DNA of 64,000 nucleotides, taken from assembly GCF_019793435.1 (NCBI RefSeq), contig NZ_JAILYH010000001.1:434001-498000 (forward strand), in the 5' to 3' direction. The translations under genes and the position numbers were made by a program. Under the pieces are notes generated by a model. That model saw only the letters and a list, made by a program, of their open reading frames with translations, searched no databases and was not told where the DNA came from. Positions 36,952 to 46,196 of this stretch are shown in pieces. Each line of letters opens with the position of its first letter. Position 1 is the stretch's first letter. Source of the DNA: Rhizobium redzepovicii (GTDB lineage Bacteria > Pseudomonadota > Alphaproteobacteria > Rhizobiales > Rhizobiaceae).

Positions 36952-37914
36952 ATGATCCATAACACCGCACGCACTCCACGATGGTCCGGCGCCGACTTCG
37001 ACGGAATGCAGGAGACCTTCCTCGGACCAGCCCACTTCGACGCATCGCCTGATCATCGGGTTGGTGGCTTTCGTTGGTCCGCCGATGCACGATCTCAGGG
37101 TGCGGTGACGGTTGCCGATCTGGAATGCAACGGGGAGTGGAACCTCTGGGCAACCGCAGAGACACCGGAATGGCTTACCATTCACGTGCCGCGCGAAGGT
37201 CTCTCCGGCATGACGCGACGGCAAACCACGATAACAGCGTCACCGGGCCAGATACTGCTTGGCCAAAGTCGCGAGGCGGATCGCTTCCTGGTGCGGGGGA
37301 CGCTGCATCGGTCGCAGAAACTCTTCCTGGATTGGGGTCAGATTTGCCAGACGTTCGGGCAGCTGTTCGAAGCCCCCCTTGTCGGATCGCTGGACCTGTC
37401 ACCCCTCGTTGAGGGATCGACCCCCTCAGGATATCTCGTCAAGAACCTTGTCGAGACGATAATCTCCGGCATGCTCGGCGACGGTATCTTGCTTCATTCG
37501 CCGATAGCCATGGCCAACCTCACCCAGGCTCTCGCTGATTTACTGATCAGACTGGTGCCGCATCGCTACGCTCAGCGACTGGAACAGGCTGCGTTTACAC
37601 CCGCTCCACGGCACGTTCGCCGGGCAATCGATTTCATGCACGCAAATATTGCTGCGCCGATCACGATCGGGATGATCGCTCGATCCGCCAACGTCTCGGT
37701 TCGCTCCTTGGAAACCGGCTTCCGGACTTTCAAAGGCGCGACACCGGGCAGCTACCTGAGAACCCTAAGACTACGCGCCGCCAGAAAAGACCTTCTGGAT
37801 CGGTCGAACCTGCAGAGCATCAGGGATATCTGCCTGAAATGGGGTTTCGTCCACCCCGGCCGCTTTTCTGCACTATACGGGTCGGTCTACGGTGAAAGTC
37901 CGCGGGAAACCTAA
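36952..37914 (+). CDS. AraC-family transcriptional regulator
   Basis: This 320-residue protein has an N-terminal AraC_binding_2-like domain (EWNLWATAETPEWLTIHVPR, then ASPGQILLGQS) and a C-terminal double helix-turn-helix (about 215-318; ITIGMIARSANVSVRSLETGFRT and DICLKWGFVHPGRFSALY). It lies 45 bp after the TetR gene on the same strand. A role in the efflux module or in the methylamine genes downstream is possible; nothing in the sequence fixes the target. Confidence 0.83.
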   Translation: MIHNTARTPRWSGADFDGMQETFLGPAHFDASPDHRVGGFRWSADARSQGAVTVADLECNGEWNLWATAETPEWLTIHVPREGLSGMTRRQTTITASPGQILLGQSREADRFLVRGTLHRSQKLFLDWGQICQTFGQLFEAPLVGSLDLSPLVEGSTPSGYLVKNLVETIISGMLGDGILLHSPIAMANLTQALADLLIRLVPHRYAQRLEQAAFTPAPRHVRRAIDFMHANIAAPITIGMIARSANVSVRSLETGFRTFKGATPGSYLRTLRLRAARKDLLDRSNLQSIRDICLKWGFVHPGRFSALYGSVYGESPRET

Positions 37915-37980
37915 TCTGAAGCCAGCTGACCTGAGTTTCTCCATGTGGCGTAGAAGTCCGGGAATGCTCTCAGCTTCGAG

Positions 37981-38056
37981 CGCCAACCCTTACAAGCAGG
38001 CCTACGGCCGCGGCGTCAAGCTGATCGGGGCAACCGCGCATTACGTCACCGCCGAT
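37981..38056 (+). pseudogene. purU: Fragment of a second purU gene
   Basis: These roughly 76 bases translate in frame to NPYKQAYGRGVKLIGATA followed by HYVTAD, identical to residues of the intact PurU (coding bases 29752-29825). Over about 74 bases the two differ at six positions, all in third codon positions. So this is the relic of a diverged but once functional paralogue rather than a recent copy of the purU at 29154. No start or other purU sequence is attached. It lies between the AraC gene and dmmD. Confidence 0.85.
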
Positions 38057-38170
38057 CCCGGCGGCTACAGAAGTTTTGGGGAAATGCATGTCGGACGGGC
38101 TTGCCACGGCGCGAAAGACTTATATAGTCAAGAAATAAATATTCCGTAGAGGAAATAAGAGGGAACGGTA

Positions 38171-39304
38171 ATGGCATTATCATGGCGTTTCTCCGTCTTG
38201 GCGGATCGGCACCGCGCTCTGGGATCGAAGCTCGAGGACTGGAGCGGTATGGGAACCGCCTGGACCTACGACAAGGACATGTCGGAAGAGCATGTCGCCA
38301 TCCGCACCAAGGCCGGCATCATGGATGTCTCGGGCCTGAAAAAGGTGCATCTGGTCGGCCCGCACGCCATCGCCGTGCTCGACGCCATCACCACCCGCGA
38401 CCTGACGAAGATTTATCCCGGCCGCTCGGTCTATGCGACCATGCTGAACGACCGCGGCCACTTCACCGACGACTGCATCGTCTATCGCACCGGCCCGAAT
38501 TCCTGGATGCTGGTGCATGGCTCCGGCTCCGGGCATGAAGAGGTCGTCAAGCAGGCAGCGGGCCGCAATTGCGCCGTGCTGTTCGACGACGACCTGCACG
38601 ACCTGTCGCTGCAGGGTCCGATCGCGGTCGACTATCTTGCCAAATATGTGCCTGGCATCCGCGATCTCAAATATTTCCACCACATGCAGACGACGCTGTT
38701 CGGCGCGCCGGTGATGATCTCGCGCACCGGTTATACCGGCGAGCGCGGCTACGAGATCTTCGTGCGCGGCCAGGACGCGGTCATGGTCTGGGACCGGATC
38801 GTCGAAGAAGGCAAGGAGATGGGCATCATTCCCTGCTGCTTCTCCGTTCTCGACATGCTGCGGGTGGAAAGCTACCTGCTCTTCTATCCCTATGACAATT
38901 CGCAGATGTATCCCTTCGCCGATCAGCCGCCCGGCGACAGCCTCTGGGAACTCGGCCTCGACTTTACCGTCAGCCCCGGCAAGACGGGCTTCCGTGGCGC
39001 CGAGGAACATGCTCGCCTGAAGGGCAAGGAACGCTTCAAGATCTTTGGCATGCTGATCGATGCCGACGGACCGGCCGATCTCGGCGACGAAGTCTTTGCC
39101 GACGGCAAAAAGGTCGGCGTCATTACCTGCCCGAGCTATTCGTCGCTGACGCAGAAATCCATGGCGATTGCTCGTCTGGACGTTGACAAGGCAGTGCATG
39201 GGACGAAACTCGAAGTCCGCGGCAAGACCGTGATGGCAGGCGCCACCGCCCATACGCTCCCCTTCGACGATCCGGAGAAGAAGAAGAGGACCGCCGTAGG
39301 TTAA
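38171..39304 (+). CDS. dmmD: GcvT-like protein, dimethylamine monooxygenase cluster (DmmD)
   Basis: The 377-residue protein is an aminomethyltransferase-fold protein of the DmdA/GcvT type: GIMDVSGLKKVHLVGPHA, MLNDRGHFTDDCIVYR, ISRTGYTGERGYEIF and a C-terminal barrel. In dmmDABC clusters, DmmD is the tetrahydrofolate-dependent partner thought to take the formaldehyde released from dimethylamine. It is the first gene of a five-gene operon. A GAGGAAATAAGAGGGAA leader gives the ribosome-binding site. The AT-rich stretch before it (38110-38160) is the likely promoter. Confidence 0.86.
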   Translation: MALSWRFSVLADRHRALGSKLEDWSGMGTAWTYDKDMSEEHVAIRTKAGIMDVSGLKKVHLVGPHAIAVLDAITTRDLTKIYPGRSVYATMLNDRGHFTDDCIVYRTGPNSWMLVHGSGSGHEEVVKQAAGRNCAVLFDDDLHDLSLQGPIAVDYLAKYVPGIRDLKYFHHMQTTLFGAPVMISRTGYTGERGYEIFVRGQDAVMVWDRIVEEGKEMGIIPCCFSVLDMLRVESYLLFYPYDNSQMYPFADQPPGDSLWELGLDFTVSPGKTGFRGAEEHARLKGKERFKIFGMLIDADGPADLGDEVFADGKKVGVITCPSYSSLTQKSMAIARLDVDKAVHGTKLEVRGKTVMAGATAHTLPFDDPEKKKRTAVG

Positions 39305-39315
39305 GGAGCACGCGA

Positions 39316-39921
39316 ATGCTCGTTGCAGGCATCAAGAGCCGACCAGTCTACACGGGCCTGACCATCCAGCCGCGCGCCCGGCGGCACATTTTCGCGCTCG
39401 AAGGGGAGGGCGCCAAGGCTCTCCTCGATCAGCAGCCGGCGCTTGACGAAACGGCGCTTGCCCGCAGCGAAATCCTCTATGTCGCCCGCGGCTCTCAAGG
39501 GTCCGGCCTCGACGAGGCGCTGCGCCGCCTCGGCGCCGACATGTTCTTCACGGCGCCGACGATCGCCACACTGCTCTTCCGGCTGAAGGGTTCGCTCGCC
39601 ACCGCTCATATGGGCACGCGGCTCTATATCTCGGGCACGGAAGGTTTCATCGGCCAGGCGATGCTTGTCGGCCTCGACTACGGCATGGACCATGCGTCCG
39701 TCATCACCGAGCATCGCGGTTCGCTGGCCCGGCGTGTGCAATGCGTCCATTGCAAGGGCATTACCGACGACGTCACCACCAGCCCCTTTGCCTGCAGCCA
39801 TTGCGGGCTGCCGCTTCTGGTGCGCGACCATTATTCGCGTCGGCTCGCCGCCTTCCAGGGCGTCAATATCGATGCGGAAGAACCGGGCAGCGCGCCTGAT
39901 CCGGAGGAGTTGTTCCTTTGA
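39316..39921 (+). CDS. dmmC: Dimethylamine monooxygenase subunit DmmC-like
   Basis: The protein has 201 residues. Its N-terminal part carries no motif I can name, but the C-terminal region has a CxxC-x13-CxxC zinc-ribbon or rubredoxin-like site (Cys143, 146, 160, 163; VQCVHCK and FACSHCG). Dimethylamine monooxygenase clusters contain a protein of this size and layout. AAGGAG precedes the ATG, 11 bp after dmmD, and its stop overlaps the dmmB start. By analogy it is part of the monooxygenase complex or its electron-transfer chain. Confidence 0.77.
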   Translation: MLVAGIKSRPVYTGLTIQPRARRHIFALEGEGAKALLDQQPALDETALARSEILYVARGSQGSGLDEALRRLGADMFFTAPTIATLLFRLKGSLATAHMGTRLYISGTEGFIGQAMLVGLDYGMDHASVITEHRGSLARRVQCVHCKGITDDVTTSPFACSHCGLPLLVRDHYSRRLAAFQGVNIDAEEPGSAPDPEELFL

Positions 39922-40883
39922 GCGGTGGCACTGAAATTCCTGTCCGCGTGACGCGGATCACGCCGATCGCCGAGCGCGTCAAGCGCTTCCGTTTCGAGCG
40001 CCTTGACGGCAAGCTGATGCCTTATTTCTCCGGCGGCGCGCACGTCATCGTTTTGATGAACGATGGCGGCCATATGCGCCGCAACGCCTATTCGCTGATG
40101 TCGCCGCCGCATGATTGCGCAGCCTATGAGATCAGCGTGCTGCATGTCGAGGATTCGCGCGGCGGCTCCACCTTCATGCATGAGAAGCTCAGCGAAGGCG
40201 ACGAGCTGAAGGTCAGCTATCCCGTCAACCTGTTCCAGCCTGACTGGCGCGGGCGCAAGCACCTTCTGATCGCCGGCGGCATCGGCATCACCCCCTTCAT
40301 CGCGATGATGGAGCAGTTTTCCCGCGAGGGCGCCAATTTCGAGCTGCATTATGCCATCCGCACGCGCGACCGCGGCGCCTATTGGCAGCAACTTGTCGAG
40401 CGCTATGGCGGACATCGGATCAAGATCTATTGCGACGCCGAAGGCGACGCCATCCCCCTGACGCGCCTGCTGGGCACCCAGCCGCTCGGCACGCATCTTT
40501 ATGTCTGCGGCCCGTCCGGCATGATCGACGGCGTGCTGAAAACCGGCCTCAACGCCGGCTGGCCGGAACAGAACCTGCATTCGGAACGGTTCCTGTCGTC
40601 ACTGCCCGGCAAGCCCTTCGCGATCGAGCTCCTGCGGTCCGGCAAGACCGTGAAGGTCGGCCATCACGAAAGCATGCTGGAGGCGATCGAGGCGGCGGGC
40701 GTCGACGCGCCCTTCCTCTGTCGCGGCGGCGCCTGCGGTCAATGCGAGACCGGGGTCGTCACTTGCGACGGCAAGCTGCTGCACCATGACGTCTATTTGA
40801 CGAGCGAAGAAAAAGCATCCGGCCGCAAGGTGATGATCTGCGTTTCCCGCTTCGAGGGAAACACGCTGCATCTTGATCTTTAG
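39918..40883 (+). CDS. dmmB: Dimethylamine monooxygenase reductase subunit DmmB
   Basis: The 321-residue protein has a phthalate-dioxygenase-reductase architecture: flavin-binding RRNAYSLMSPP, an NAD(P)-binding domain (LIAGGIGITPFIAMM, then LYVCGPSGMIDGVL) and a C-terminal plant-type 2Fe-2S domain with CRGGACGQC (Cys268, 273, 276) and Cys308. It passes electrons from NAD(P)H to the oxygenase. The start is a TTG overlapping the dmmC stop (TTGA), with GGAGGAG upstream; no ATG is available near it. Confidence 0.88.
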   Translation: MSGGTEIPVRVTRITPIAERVKRFRFERLDGKLMPYFSGGAHVIVLMNDGGHMRRNAYSLMSPPHDCAAYEISVLHVEDSRGGSTFMHEKLSEGDELKVSYPVNLFQPDWRGRKHLLIAGGIGITPFIAMMEQFSREGANFELHYAIRTRDRGAYWQQLVERYGGHRIKIYCDAEGDAIPLTRLLGTQPLGTHLYVCGPSGMIDGVLKTGLNAGWPEQNLHSERFLSSLPGKPFAIELLRSGKTVKVGHHESMLEAIEAAGVDAPFLCRGGACGQCETGVVTCDGKLLHHDVYLTSEEKASGRKVMICVSRFEGNTLHLDL

Positions 40884-40914
40884 CGGCATCGGAAGCGGAA
40901 CAAGGAGACCGGAC

Positions 40915-41955
40915 ATGGCAATCGTCTTCAAGCAGGAAACCTTCCGGAACGATTTCAGCTACCGGAACAGCCCCGAAAACATCCGGCGTTTCCCGTTTCC
41001 CTTCGACCGCGACGAATACATGTATTCGGTCAACATGGAGCCTCATGTGCACGGCCGGGCGGGAACCGTCTACGAAAGCCTGATCGACGTCGACGAGCAT
41101 TATGTCGCCGAGATGCACGACCGGGCCCTGGTCCTGAAGGAAGATCCGCTGCGCTACCAGGCGCTGCCTCATATGATGAGCGCGCAGTGGGACACGCTCG
41201 AATTGCTGATGGAAGAGCAGGCGGCAGGGTATCCCGATCATTTCACGCTGATCCGCAACGGCGACCAGTGGCGCTGGATCAACCGCCCGCTCGGCATCGA
41301 CGACAGCTTCACCTTCGGCGATGCCTCGACGCTGCCCTATGAGCCCTTCGAATATATCACCCGCCAGGCCCAGGGCGACTTCTGCATCGTCGACCAGCGC
41401 GACAGCAATCTCTGGATGGACGCCGGCATGGTGACGACGCAGGCCGACTGGTCGCTCGATTTCGATATCGGCATGAACTTCATGGAATGGCACGGGCCGG
41501 TGCCGCTCGCCCACCAGATCGGCGTCTTCGACCGTGCGCTGAAATTCCTGCTGAACCTGCAGCAGGGCAAGCCGACACGACGCTTCAACTGGACGATGAC
41601 GATCAATCCGCGGCTCGACACCAGCCCGGAGAATTATCACAAATGGGGTCCGGACCGCACGACGGTGACGCCGGAGAATGTCGGCGAGAAGGTGCATCTT
41701 CGCGTCGAGCTGCAAAGCCTCTGGCGCCTGCCGCGCTCGAACGCCATCCTCTTCGTCATCCGCTGCTACCTGATGAACATGGAAGAGCTCGTCACCGTGC
41801 CGAAATGGGCGCGCCGCTTTCCGCGCGTGCTGAAGACGCTGCCGCCCGAGCTCATCGACTACAAGGGCCTCACCCGCTTCCGCGAGACGACGATCGACTG
41901 GCTTTCCAAATATGACGACGGGGCGCCGACCAGCCCCGGCATCTATCCGGACTGA
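40915..41955 (+). CDS. dmmA: Dimethylamine monooxygenase subunit DmmA (DUF3445 family)
   Basis: This is a 346-residue protein of the DUF3445 type. It contains RWINRPLGIDDSFTFGD, ITRQAQGDFCIVDQR, a His-rich EWHGPVPLAHQIG and LRVELQSLWRLPRSNAILF. DUF3445 is the family of the oxygenase component of bacterial dimethylamine monooxygenase. The product would hydroxylate dimethylamine to methylamine plus formaldehyde, using electrons from DmmB. It has a good ribosome-binding site (AAGGAG) and sits between dmmB and tmm. Confidence 0.87.
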   Translation: MAIVFKQETFRNDFSYRNSPENIRRFPFPFDRDEYMYSVNMEPHVHGRAGTVYESLIDVDEHYVAEMHDRALVLKEDPLRYQALPHMMSAQWDTLELLMEEQAAGYPDHFTLIRNGDQWRWINRPLGIDDSFTFGDASTLPYEPFEYITRQAQGDFCIVDQRDSNLWMDAGMVTTQADWSLDFDIGMNFMEWHGPVPLAHQIGVFDRALKFLLNLQQGKPTRRFNWTMTINPRLDTSPENYHKWGPDRTTVTPENVGEKVHLRVELQSLWRLPRSNAILFVIRCYLMNMEELVTVPKWARRFPRVLKTLPPELIDYKGLTRFRETTIDWLSKYDDGAPTSPGIYPD

Positions 41956-42005
41956 GGCGCAGCGATGTGCGAGATAAAACGATATAATCAAGAGGGGAAT
42001 GCTTC

Positions 42006-43343
42006 ATGACAAGAGTAGCCGTCATCGGTGCCGGTCCTTCCGGGCTGGCGCAGCTGCGCGCCTTTCAATCGGCTGCCCAGAAGGGCGCCGAGATCCCGGA
42101 GATCGTCTGCTTCGAAAAGCAGTCGGACTGGGGCGGGCTCTGGAACTATACCTGGCGCACCGGGCTCGACGAATATGGCGAGCCGGTGCATGGCAGCATG
42201 TATCGTTATCTCTGGTCGAACGGCCCGAAGGAATGCCTCGAATTCGCCGATTATTCCTTCGAGGAGCATTTCGGCAAGCCGATCGCTTCCTATCCGCCGC
42301 GCGCCGTGCTCTGGGATTATATCAAGGGCCGCGTCGAAAAGGCCAATGTCCGCCATTGGGTGCGCTTCAGCACGCCGGTGCGCATGGTTCGCTTCGACGA
42401 TCAGACGGAGAAATTCACGGTGACGGCGCATAACCGCGTCGAGGACCGGATGTATGACGAGGAATTCGACTATGTCGTCGTGGCATCAGGCCACTTCTCG
42501 ACGCCGAACGTGCCCTATTTCGAGGGCGTGAAGACCTTCAACGGCCGCGTCCTGCATGCCCATGATTTCCGCGACGCGCTGGAGTTCAAGGGCAAGGATA
42601 TCCTCATCGTCGGCCGCAGCTATTCGGCCGAAGACATCGGCTCGCAATGCTGGAAATACGGCGCAAAGTCGGTGACGACGAGCTACCGCTCGAAGCCGAT
42701 GGGCTTCAAATGGCCTGAGAATTTCGAGGAACGGCCGCTGCTGACCCGGCTTGAAAACCGCACGGCGTATTTCCTCGACGGATCGAGCAAGGAGGTCGAC
42801 GCGCTGATCCTCTGCACCGGCTACCAGCACCATTTCCCCTTCCTGCCCGACGATCTCCGGCTGAAGACCGCCAACCGCCTCTGGGCCGACAGCCTCTACA
42901 AGGGGGTGATCTTCGATAAGAACCCGCAGCTCTTCTATATCGGCATGCAGGACCAATTCTATACCTTCAACATGTTCGACGTACAGGCCTGGTGGGCACG
43001 CGACGTGATGATGGGCCGCATCACCCTGCCGCCGGAAGAGGAGCTGAAGGCCAATTTCGACATGTGGCGGGCCCGCGAAGAGACGCTTGAGGATGCCGAG
43101 CAGATGATCTGGTATCAGGGCGACTATGTGAAGGAACTGCTTGCCGAGACCGATTATCCCTCCTTCGACATCGAAGGCACCAACCGGACCTTCATGGAGT
43201 GGGAACACCACAAGGCGGACAATATCATGGGCTTCCGCGACCACGCCTATCGATCGCTGATGACCGGCAACATGTCGCCGACGCACCACACGCCCTGGGT
43301 CGAGGCGCTAGACGATTCCAAGGAGGAATATCTGCGCAACTGA
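42006..43343 (+). CDS. tmm: Trimethylamine monooxygenase (flavin-containing monooxygenase)
   Basis: At 445 residues it has the size of bacterial Tmm. FAD-binding GAGPSG is at 9-14. The FMO signature [11 protein letters not shown] (about 178-188) fits FxGxxxHxxxF, and an NADPH motif follows ([10 protein letters not shown]). The C-terminal [14 protein letters not shown] and [19 protein letters not shown] segments are also Tmm-like. It oxidises trimethylamine to TMAO with NADPH and O2. It is the last gene of dmmDCBA-tmm, 50 bp after dmmA, with AGAGGGGAA as ribosome-binding site, and ends before a strong hairpin. Confidence 0.9.
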   Translation: MTRVAVIGAGPSGLAQLRAFQSAAQKGAEIPEIVCFEKQSDWGGLWNYTWRTGLDEYGEPVHGSMYRYLWSNGPKECLEFADYSFEEHFGKPIASYPPRAVLWDYIKGRVEKANVRHWVRFSTPVRMVRFDDQTEKFTVTAHNRVEDRMYDEEFDYVVVASGHFSTPNVPYFEGVKTFNGRVLHAHDFRDALEFKGKDILIVGRSYSAEDIGSQCWKYGAKSVTTSYRSKPMGFKWPENFEERPLLTRLENRTAYFLDGSSKEVDALILCTGYQHHFPFLPDDLRLKTANRLWADSLYKGVIFDKNPQLFYIGMQDQFYTFNMFDVQAWWARDVMMGRITLPPEEELKANFDMWRAREETLEDAEQMIWYQGDYVKELLAETDYPSFDIEGTNRTFMEWEHHKADNIMGFRDHAYRSLMTGNMSPTHHTPWVEALDDSKEEYLRN

Positions 43344-43361
43344 TCGGACGGCGAGTGCTTG

Positions 43362-43395
43362 GCCGGACGAAGGTGTTCGTACATTTTCGTCCGGC
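43362..43395 (+). terminator. Hairpin after tmm
   Basis: GCCGGACGAA pairs exactly with TTCGTCCGGC around a 14-base loop. A T-run (CCTTTTTAAAC) follows about 20 bases later. It probably ends the dmm-tmm transcript. Confidence 0.65.
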
Positions 43396-43469
43396 ATAGT
43401 ATGGCCGGCGCCTTTTTAAACGAGCCGACATAAATCCATCCGCAACTCTTCTCTTCGAACGTGGCCCTC

Positions 43470-44072
43470 ATGGATTTTCAAACGAGCATCCTCGGACGCA
43501 TGAGCGGTTTTCTCTATCGCTGCCGTGCCGATGAAAACTATACGATGCTTGAGATGACCAACGGCATCGAGCGCATTTTCGGCTACCCCGCCGACGACAT
43601 CATCGGCAACCGTGCGCGGACCTTCACCTCGATCATGTACGAGGAAGACGTTCCCTTGATGGACGAAATCGTCGGCCGGGCGCTGGAGAAGCGCGCGGAC
43701 TGGACGATGGAATACCGCATCCGCCATGCGATGGGCCATCTGATCTGGGTGACGGAGACCGGCGGCGGCATATGGGACCCCAAGGGCGAGCTTCTCTACC
43801 TCGAAGGCAGCATCATCAACATCGAATCGCTCTATCAGCGAATCGACGAGCGGACCGCCGACATGCGCGTCACCGCTTCGAAGACCAACGAGATCCTGCA
43901 ATCGCTGCGCTACCTGAAGCTGCTTGCCGTCAATGCCGGCATCGAAGCAGCCCGCGCCGGCACCGCCGGATCGGGCTTTGCCGTGCTTGCCGCCGAGATG
44001 CGCATGCTTGCCAACTCCTCCGAAGAGGCCGCGCGCGCCATTTCCGAGGCGCAACGCAAGGCCGAAGGCTGA
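43470..44072 (+). CDS. Soluble PAS-domain protein with a chemoreceptor-like signalling tip
   Basis: This is 200 residues. About 10-125 form a PAS domain with PAC (FGYPADDIIGNRARTFTSIM, then TMEYRIRHAMGHLIWV). The rest is a helix with LKLLAVNAGIEAARAGTAG and SGFAVLAAEMRMLANSS, close to the hairpin tip of methyl-accepting chemotaxis proteins, but without the long methylation helices or membrane segments. Such short PAS-MCP proteins are cytosolic. It lies between tmm and minC. ATG 43470 is chosen; a GTG at 43461 is an alternative. Confidence 0.75.
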   Translation: MDFQTSILGRMSGFLYRCRADENYTMLEMTNGIERIFGYPADDIIGNRARTFTSIMYEEDVPLMDEIVGRALEKRADWTMEYRIRHAMGHLIWVTETGGGIWDPKGELLYLEGSIINIESLYQRIDERTADMRVTASKTNEILQSLRYLKLLAVNAGIEAARAGTAGSGFAVLAAEMRMLANSSEEAARAISEAQRKAEG

Positions 44073-44226
44073 GCGTTTCCGCTAGCAAGGAAATATTTAC
44101 GGCTCAGGTCGAAAACGCAGTTGTTAACCGTGCGGCCATATCAAATATGACCACGTATTTTCAATGACTTGCTTCAATTTCGCGGTTGAAAAAACGCTTG
44201 TCATTGCCGCTAATATTAAGGTCGCG

Positions 44227-44241
44227 TTAACCTTTTGTTAA
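44227..44241. promoter_or_regulatory. CtrA-type binding site upstream of minC
   Basis: TTAACCTTTTGTTAA fits the full CtrA consensus TTAA-N7-TTAA and continues as CCAT. It sits 42 bp before the minC start. A half site (TTAACC) is at 44124-44129. CtrA control of minCDE is known in Sinorhizobium. Confidence 0.72.
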
Positions 44242-44282
44242 CCATAGCAGCGGTAGATATGGTCAACGATTTCTTCACATAG

Positions 44283-45005
44283 ATGACCAAAGTGCTAACA
44301 GACGCTCGCTCTATCCGCATCAAGGGCCGCTCCTTTCTGGCCGTCATGTTGTCTCCGGACCTTCCTTTCGATGATTGGTTGGCGAGGCTCGACGATCTGG
44401 CCGCGCGTTCGGCCGGCTTCTTCCTCGGACGGCCTGTTGTGCTCGATCTGACGGACCTGCAAATCGACCGGCCGCAGCTGAAAGAGCTGATTGCCGAACT
44501 GGCCAAGCGCAATGTCAGCATCATGGGCATCGAGGGCGCACGGCCTTCCATTCTCGGCGCGGGCATGCCGCCGGCGCTCAAAGGCGGCCGCTCCGCTTCA
44601 GACATCGAGGTTCAGGCCAATGAGCCTGCCGGTTCGCCGGTGAAACCTGAAGTCGCCGCGATCCGCCCGGCAACGACGCAATCGATCGTCATCAGGGAGC
44701 CGGTGCGCTCCGGGCAATCGGTGATCTTCCCGGAAGGCGACGTCACGGTCATCGGATCGGTCGCCTCCGGCGCCGAGGTCATCGCCGGCGGGTCGGTCCA
44801 TATCTATGGGGCGCTGCGTGGCCGCGCCATGGCGGGGTCCATCGGCAACGCATCGGCGCGGATCTTTTGCCGCAAGCTGGAAGCCGAGCTGGTCGCAATC
44901 GACGGCGTTTACAAAATGGCGGAAGACATGGCCGCCAATCTTCGTGGACAGGCTGTTCAGCTCTGGCTCGAAGAAGATGCGATCATGGCGGAAAAAATGA
45001 CCTGA
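44283..45005 (+). CDS. minC: Septum site-determining protein MinC
   Basis: The 240-residue protein has both MinC domains. The N-terminal half (about 1-100) contains LDLTDLQIDRPQLKELI. After a Pro-rich linker, the C-terminal beta-helix has GQSVIFPEGDVTVIGSVASGAEVIAGGSVHIYGALRGRAMAG and SARIFCRKLEAELVAIDG. MinC inhibits FtsZ assembly away from midcell when bound to MinD. The ATG lies 42 bp after the CtrA-like site. minD begins 77 bp downstream. Confidence 0.93.
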   Translation: MTKVLTDARSIRIKGRSFLAVMLSPDLPFDDWLARLDDLAARSAGFFLGRPVVLDLTDLQIDRPQLKELIAELAKRNVSIMGIEGARPSILGAGMPPALKGGRSASDIEVQANEPAGSPVKPEVAAIRPATTQSIVIREPVRSGQSVIFPEGDVTVIGSVASGAEVIAGGSVHIYGALRGRAMAGSIGNASARIFCRKLEAELVAIDGVYKMAEDMAANLRGQAVQLWLEEDAIMAEKMT

Positions 45006-45082
45006 CGACAGCGCCGCGCGGCTTTGAGAAACGCGTGAAGGATGCTGAGACACTTCGAATTACTGCGGCAAAGGAGAGAGAC

Positions 45083-45898
45083 ATGGGGAAAGTGATCGTC
45101 GTCACGTCAGGGAAGGGCGGGGTCGGAAAGACGACCTCGACCGCCGCATTGGGAGCGGCGCTGGCGCAACGCAATGAAAAAGTCGTCGTCGTCGATTTCG
45201 ACGTCGGCTTGCGCAATCTCGACCTGGTCATGGGCGCCGAGCGCCGGGTCGTCTACGACCTGATCAATGTCATCCAGGGCGACGCCAAGCTCACCCAGGC
45301 GCTGATCCGCGACAAGCGGCTGGAGACGCTGTTCCTGCTGCCGGCCTCGCAGACGCGCGACAAGGACAATCTCACGGCCGAGGGCGTGGAACGGGTCATC
45401 AACGACCTGAAGCGCTATTTCGACTGGATCATCTGCGACAGCCCGGCCGGGATCGAGCGCGGCGCAACGCTTGCCATGCGCCATGCCGATGTTGCCGTCG
45501 TCGTCACCAATCCCGAAGTCTCGTCGGTGCGCGATTCCGATCGCATCATCGGCCTGCTCGATGCCAAGACCGCCAAGGCCGAACGCGGCGAGCGGATGGA
45601 AAAGCACCTGCTTCTCACCCGTTACGACGCCAACCGCGCCGAGCGCGGCGACATGCTCAAGGTGGATGACGTGCTGGAAATCCTGTCCATCCCGCTGCTC
45701 GGCATCGTGCCTGAAAGCATGGACGTCCTGCGCGCCTCCAATATCGGTGCGCCGGTCACGCTGGCAGAAAGCCGCAGCCCGGCTGCGATGGCCTATTTCG
45801 ATGCCGCCCGCCGGCTCGCCGGCGAATTGGTGCCGATGGCGATCCCTGAGGAAAAGCGCAATATTTTCGGCAAGATCTTCGGACGGAGGGCGGCATGA
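45083..45898 (+). CDS. minD: Septum site-determining ATPase MinD
   Basis: At 271 residues it carries the deviant Walker [12 protein letters not shown], the [14 protein letters not shown]alker A' region, the [10 protein letters not shown] segment and the C-terminal amphipathic membrane-targeting helix ([14 protein letters not shown]). MinD binds the membrane with ATP and recruits MinC; MinE stimulates its ATPase. AAGGAGAG precedes the ATG. The longer in-frame start at 44867 would overlap minC and is rejected. Its stop overlaps the minE start (ATGA). Confidence 0.95.
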   Translation: MGKVIVVTSGKGGVGKTTSTAALGAALAQRNEKVVVVDFDVGLRNLDLVMGAERRVVYDLINVIQGDAKLTQALIRDKRLETLFLLPASQTRDKDNLTAEGVERVINDLKRYFDWIICDSPAGIERGATLAMRHADVAVVVTNPEVSSVRDSDRIIGLLDAKTAKAERGERMEKHLLLTRYDANRAERGDMLKVDDVLEILSIPLLGIVPESMDVLRASNIGAPVTLAESRSPAAMAYFDAARRLAGELVPMAIPEEKRNIFGKIFGRRAA

Positions 45899-46155
45899 GT
45901 ATTTTCCGTCTTTTCAACAAGCAGAGAACCGCACCGGCCGCTCGCGAACGCCTACAGGTGCTTCTTGCCCACGAACGTTCCTCGGCCGGGTCGGACCTGG
46001 TCACGCTGCTGCGCGAAGAAATCCTTGCGGTGATCGCCAAGCATGTCGAACTCGATCATGACAAGGTGCAGGTGACGATCGATCGCAACGAATTCGTCTC
46101 GACGCTCGAGATCGATGTCGAAATCCCGCTGAACGCAGCCGTGCAGGCCGCTTGA
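45895..46155 (+). CDS. minE: Cell division topological specificity factor MinE
   Basis: The 86-residue protein has the MinE order: N-terminal membrane-binding [10 protein letters not shown], the anti-MinCD segment [15 protein letters not shown], and the dimerisation domain [13 protein letters not shown] with [13 protein letters not shown]. It stimulates MinD ATPase and drives the oscillation of MinCD. It is coupled to minD by a 4-bp overlap and ends before a bidirectional hairpin. Confidence 0.95.
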   Translation: MSIFRLFNKQRTAPAARERLQVLLAHERSSAGSDLVTLLREEILAVIAKHVELDHDKVQVTIDRNEFVSTLEIDVEIPLNAAVQAA

Positions 46156-46161
46156 AAGAGG

Positions 46162-46190
46162 GCGCTGCCTGTTATGACGACAGGCAGCGC
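46162..46190. terminator. Hairpin between minE and the convergent DUF6481-like gene
   Basis: GCGCTGCCTGT pairs exactly with ACAGGCAGCGC around a seven-base loop, giving an 11-bp stem. It lies between convergent genes, so it can serve both strands. It lacks a T-run on either side. Confidence 0.65.
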
Positions 46191-46196
46191 TGACAG

